A stretch of 35,482 nt of DNA from JBEEJL01 sp049698095 (lineage in GTDB: Bacteria; Pseudomonadota; Gammaproteobacteria; Burkholderiales; JBEEJL01), in contig JBAVXA010000095.1 in the NCBI GenBank assembly GCA_049698095.1, forward strand, positions 1-35,482, given 5' to 3'. Position numbers and translations under genes: made by a program. How positions within the stretch are numbered: the stretch's first letter is position 1; every line of letters starts with the position of its first letter. This document shows positions 34,591-35,482 of the stretch, piece by piece. The notes beneath the pieces were generated by a model, which did not search any database, was not told the DNA's origin, and was given only the letters and a program-made list of their open reading frames with translations.

Positions 34591-34695
34591 TAACTATTTG
34601 ATTAAATTATTTATCAATCCGTCACAGCGCCCTTGCTCGCCGTCGAAACCAACTTGGCAAACTTCGCCAACACGCCGCGCGTGTAGCGCGGCGCG
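34591..34695. repeat. Right direct repeat of the island (functional ilvD 3' end and trailer)
   Basis: 105 bp matching 26557-26666, running from TAACTATTTGATT to GGCGCG. Here the coding part is continuous with the rest of ilvD, so this copy provides the working C-terminus, and the trailer forms the leader of res. Confidence 0.8.
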
Positions 34696-35482
34696 GGCTG
34701 TTTCCATTTCGCGCGACGCGCCGCCAGTTCGGCGTCGCTGATGTTTACCTGGATCAATAATTTGTGCGCATCGATGGTGATCGAATCGCCCTCGTTCACC
34801 AGCGCAATGTTACCGCCGACGTAAGCTTCCGGCGCGACGTGACCGACGACCATGCCCCAGGTGCCGCCGGAAAAACGTCCGTCGGTAATCAGGCCGACGG
34901 CGTCGCCCAGACCTTTGCCGATAATCGCCGACGTCGGCGCGAGCATTTCGCGCATGCCCGGCCCGCCTTGCGGGCCTTCGTAACGGATCACCAGCACGTC
35001 GCCTGCCTTGATTTTGTCTGCCATGATCGCGTCCATCGCATCGGGCTCGGAATCGAACACGCGCGCCGGGCCGGTGATGACCGGGTTTTTCAGACCGGTG
35101 ATTTTCGCTACGCATCCTTCCGGCGATAAATTCCCTTTCAGTATGGCGAGGTGCCCTTCCTTATATAGTGCGTCTTCCCAGTCGTGAATCACGTCCTGGT
35201 CCTTGCGCGGCTTGCCGGGAACATCCTTTAATACTTCCGCGATGGTTTGGCCGGTGATGGTCATGCAGTCGCCGTGCAACACTCCGTGGTTCAACAAAAT
35301 CTTCATCACTTGCGGAATGCCGCCGGCTTTATGCAAATCGGTCGCGACATACTTACCCGACGGTTTCAGGTCGCACAGCACCGGAACTTTTTTGCGCATA
35401 CGCTCGAAATCGTCGATGGTCCAGTCGATGTCGCCCGCGTGGGCGATGGCGAGAAAATGCAGCACCGCATTGGTCGAACCGC
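34614..35482 (-). CDS. ilvD: Dihydroxy-acid dehydratase, C-terminal part (gene continues past the window)
   Basis: About 288 C-terminal residues of the Fe-S dehydratase that makes 2-keto acids in isoleucine and valine synthesis. The frame is open to the window edge and reads GSTNAVLHFLAIAHAGDID, the conserved central IlvD region, so the true start lies to the right. The second IlvD/Edd signature is intact: ITDGRFSGGTWGM followed by VGHVAPEA. The iron-sulfur cysteines of the N-terminal half are outside the window. The gene ends TASKGAVTD with a TGA and is immediately followed by the restriction island, which carries or created a second copy of its last codons. Confidence 0.95.
   Translation of the reverse strand, partial: GSTNAVLHFLAIAHAGDIDWTIDDFERMRKKVPVLCDLKPSGKYVATDLHKAGGIPQVMKILLNHGVLHGDCMTITGQTIAEVLKDVPGKPRKDQDVIHDWEDALYKEGHLAILKGNLSPEGCVAKITGLKNPVITGPARVFDSEPDAMDAIMADKIKAGDVLVIRYEGPQGGPGMREMLAPTSAIIGKGLGDAVGLITDGRFSGGTWGMVVGHVAPEAYVGGNIALVNEGDSITIDAHKLLIQVNISDAELAARRAKWKQPAPRYTRGVLAKFAKLVSTASKGAVTD

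Larger units (their letters stand above)
26557..34695 (-). mobile_element. Restriction-modification genomic island at the 3' end of ilvD
   Basis: About 8.1 kb bounded by imperfect direct repeats, each made of the ilvD 3' end plus its downstream AT-rich trailer. The payload, all on the minus strand, is res, a decayed antirepressor fragment, mod, a DUF6932 gene and an unknown gene. Parts of the payload (26685-28236, much of res and the centre of mod) look more AT-rich than the flanks. No integrase, transposase or recombinase is present, so mobility must have come from elsewhere or from homologous recombination through the shared ilvD ends. Confidence 0.75.

Noticed and set aside
26557..34695. 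Search for an integrase, transposase or tRNA attachment site for the island
   Set aside because: No recombinase-like protein and no tRNA gene is present in or beside the island; the only boundary signal is the ilvD duplication.
1..35482. CRISPR arrays, tRNA or rRNA genes, insertion sequences
   Set aside because: No regularly spaced direct repeats, no cloverleaf-like sequence with T-loop consensus and no transposase reading frame were noticed on reading both strands; a tRNA or CRISPR scanner would settle this.

Overview
The window looks like the chromosome of a betaproteobacterium, probably of the Nitrosomonadales/Burkholderiales type. The evidence is gene content and order: dusB-fis-purH-purD, tsaC next to aerobic hemF, a type II (choline-kinase-like) thrB beside polA, a BPSS1780-type membrane protein, a class I c-type cytochrome and a livK/livHMGF locus. 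Most of the sequence is moderately GC-rich housekeeping DNA. No species is claimed.

Layout. 267-3683 (+): a lipoprotein PQQ-type sugar dehydrogenase, then a UvrD helicase. 3791-6287 (-): a LOG-family phosphoribohydrolase, thrB and a membrane protein. 6308-9088 (+): polA, divergent from the LOG gene. 9371-15146 (+): dusB-fis, then a tight purH-purD-tsaC-hemF run. 15151-18778: an EcsC-family protein (-), a family 25 glycosyltransferase (+), a predicted beta-barrel and a lipoprotein (both -). 18984-23904 (-): a branched-chain amino acid ABC transporter whose binding-protein gene has a strong promoter and is separated from livHMGF by an intrinsic terminator. 24045-26437 (-): a small cytochrome c and a thioredoxin-fold DUF255 (YyaL-type) protein. 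26557-34695 (-): a restriction-modification island. 34614-35482 (-): the C-terminal part of ilvD, cut by the window edge.

The island is the most interesting part. It lies directly downstream of ilvD and in the same orientation, and it is bounded by two diverged copies of the ilvD 3' end: the functional one at 34614 and an orphan 28-codon remnant at 26585. No integrase is present. Inside, read on the minus strand, are a type III-like restriction helicase/nuclease; a spacer holding a decayed Bro-N antirepressor fragment and three overlapping hairpins; a beta-class N6-adenine methyltransferase; and two accessory genes tightly coupled to the methyltransferase. The accessory genes are a DUF6932 nucleotidyltransferase-like protein (2 nt after the methyltransferase stop) and an unknown 327-residue protein (17 nt overlap). 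The methyltransferase gene also carries an 85-bp palindromic repeat inserted in frame. The res-mod-NTase-unknown unit is the best candidate here for an undescribed defence or toxin-antitoxin module. That function is inferred from gene linkage and one catalytic motif, and is not shown.

No tRNA, rRNA, CRISPR array or insertion sequence was seen.
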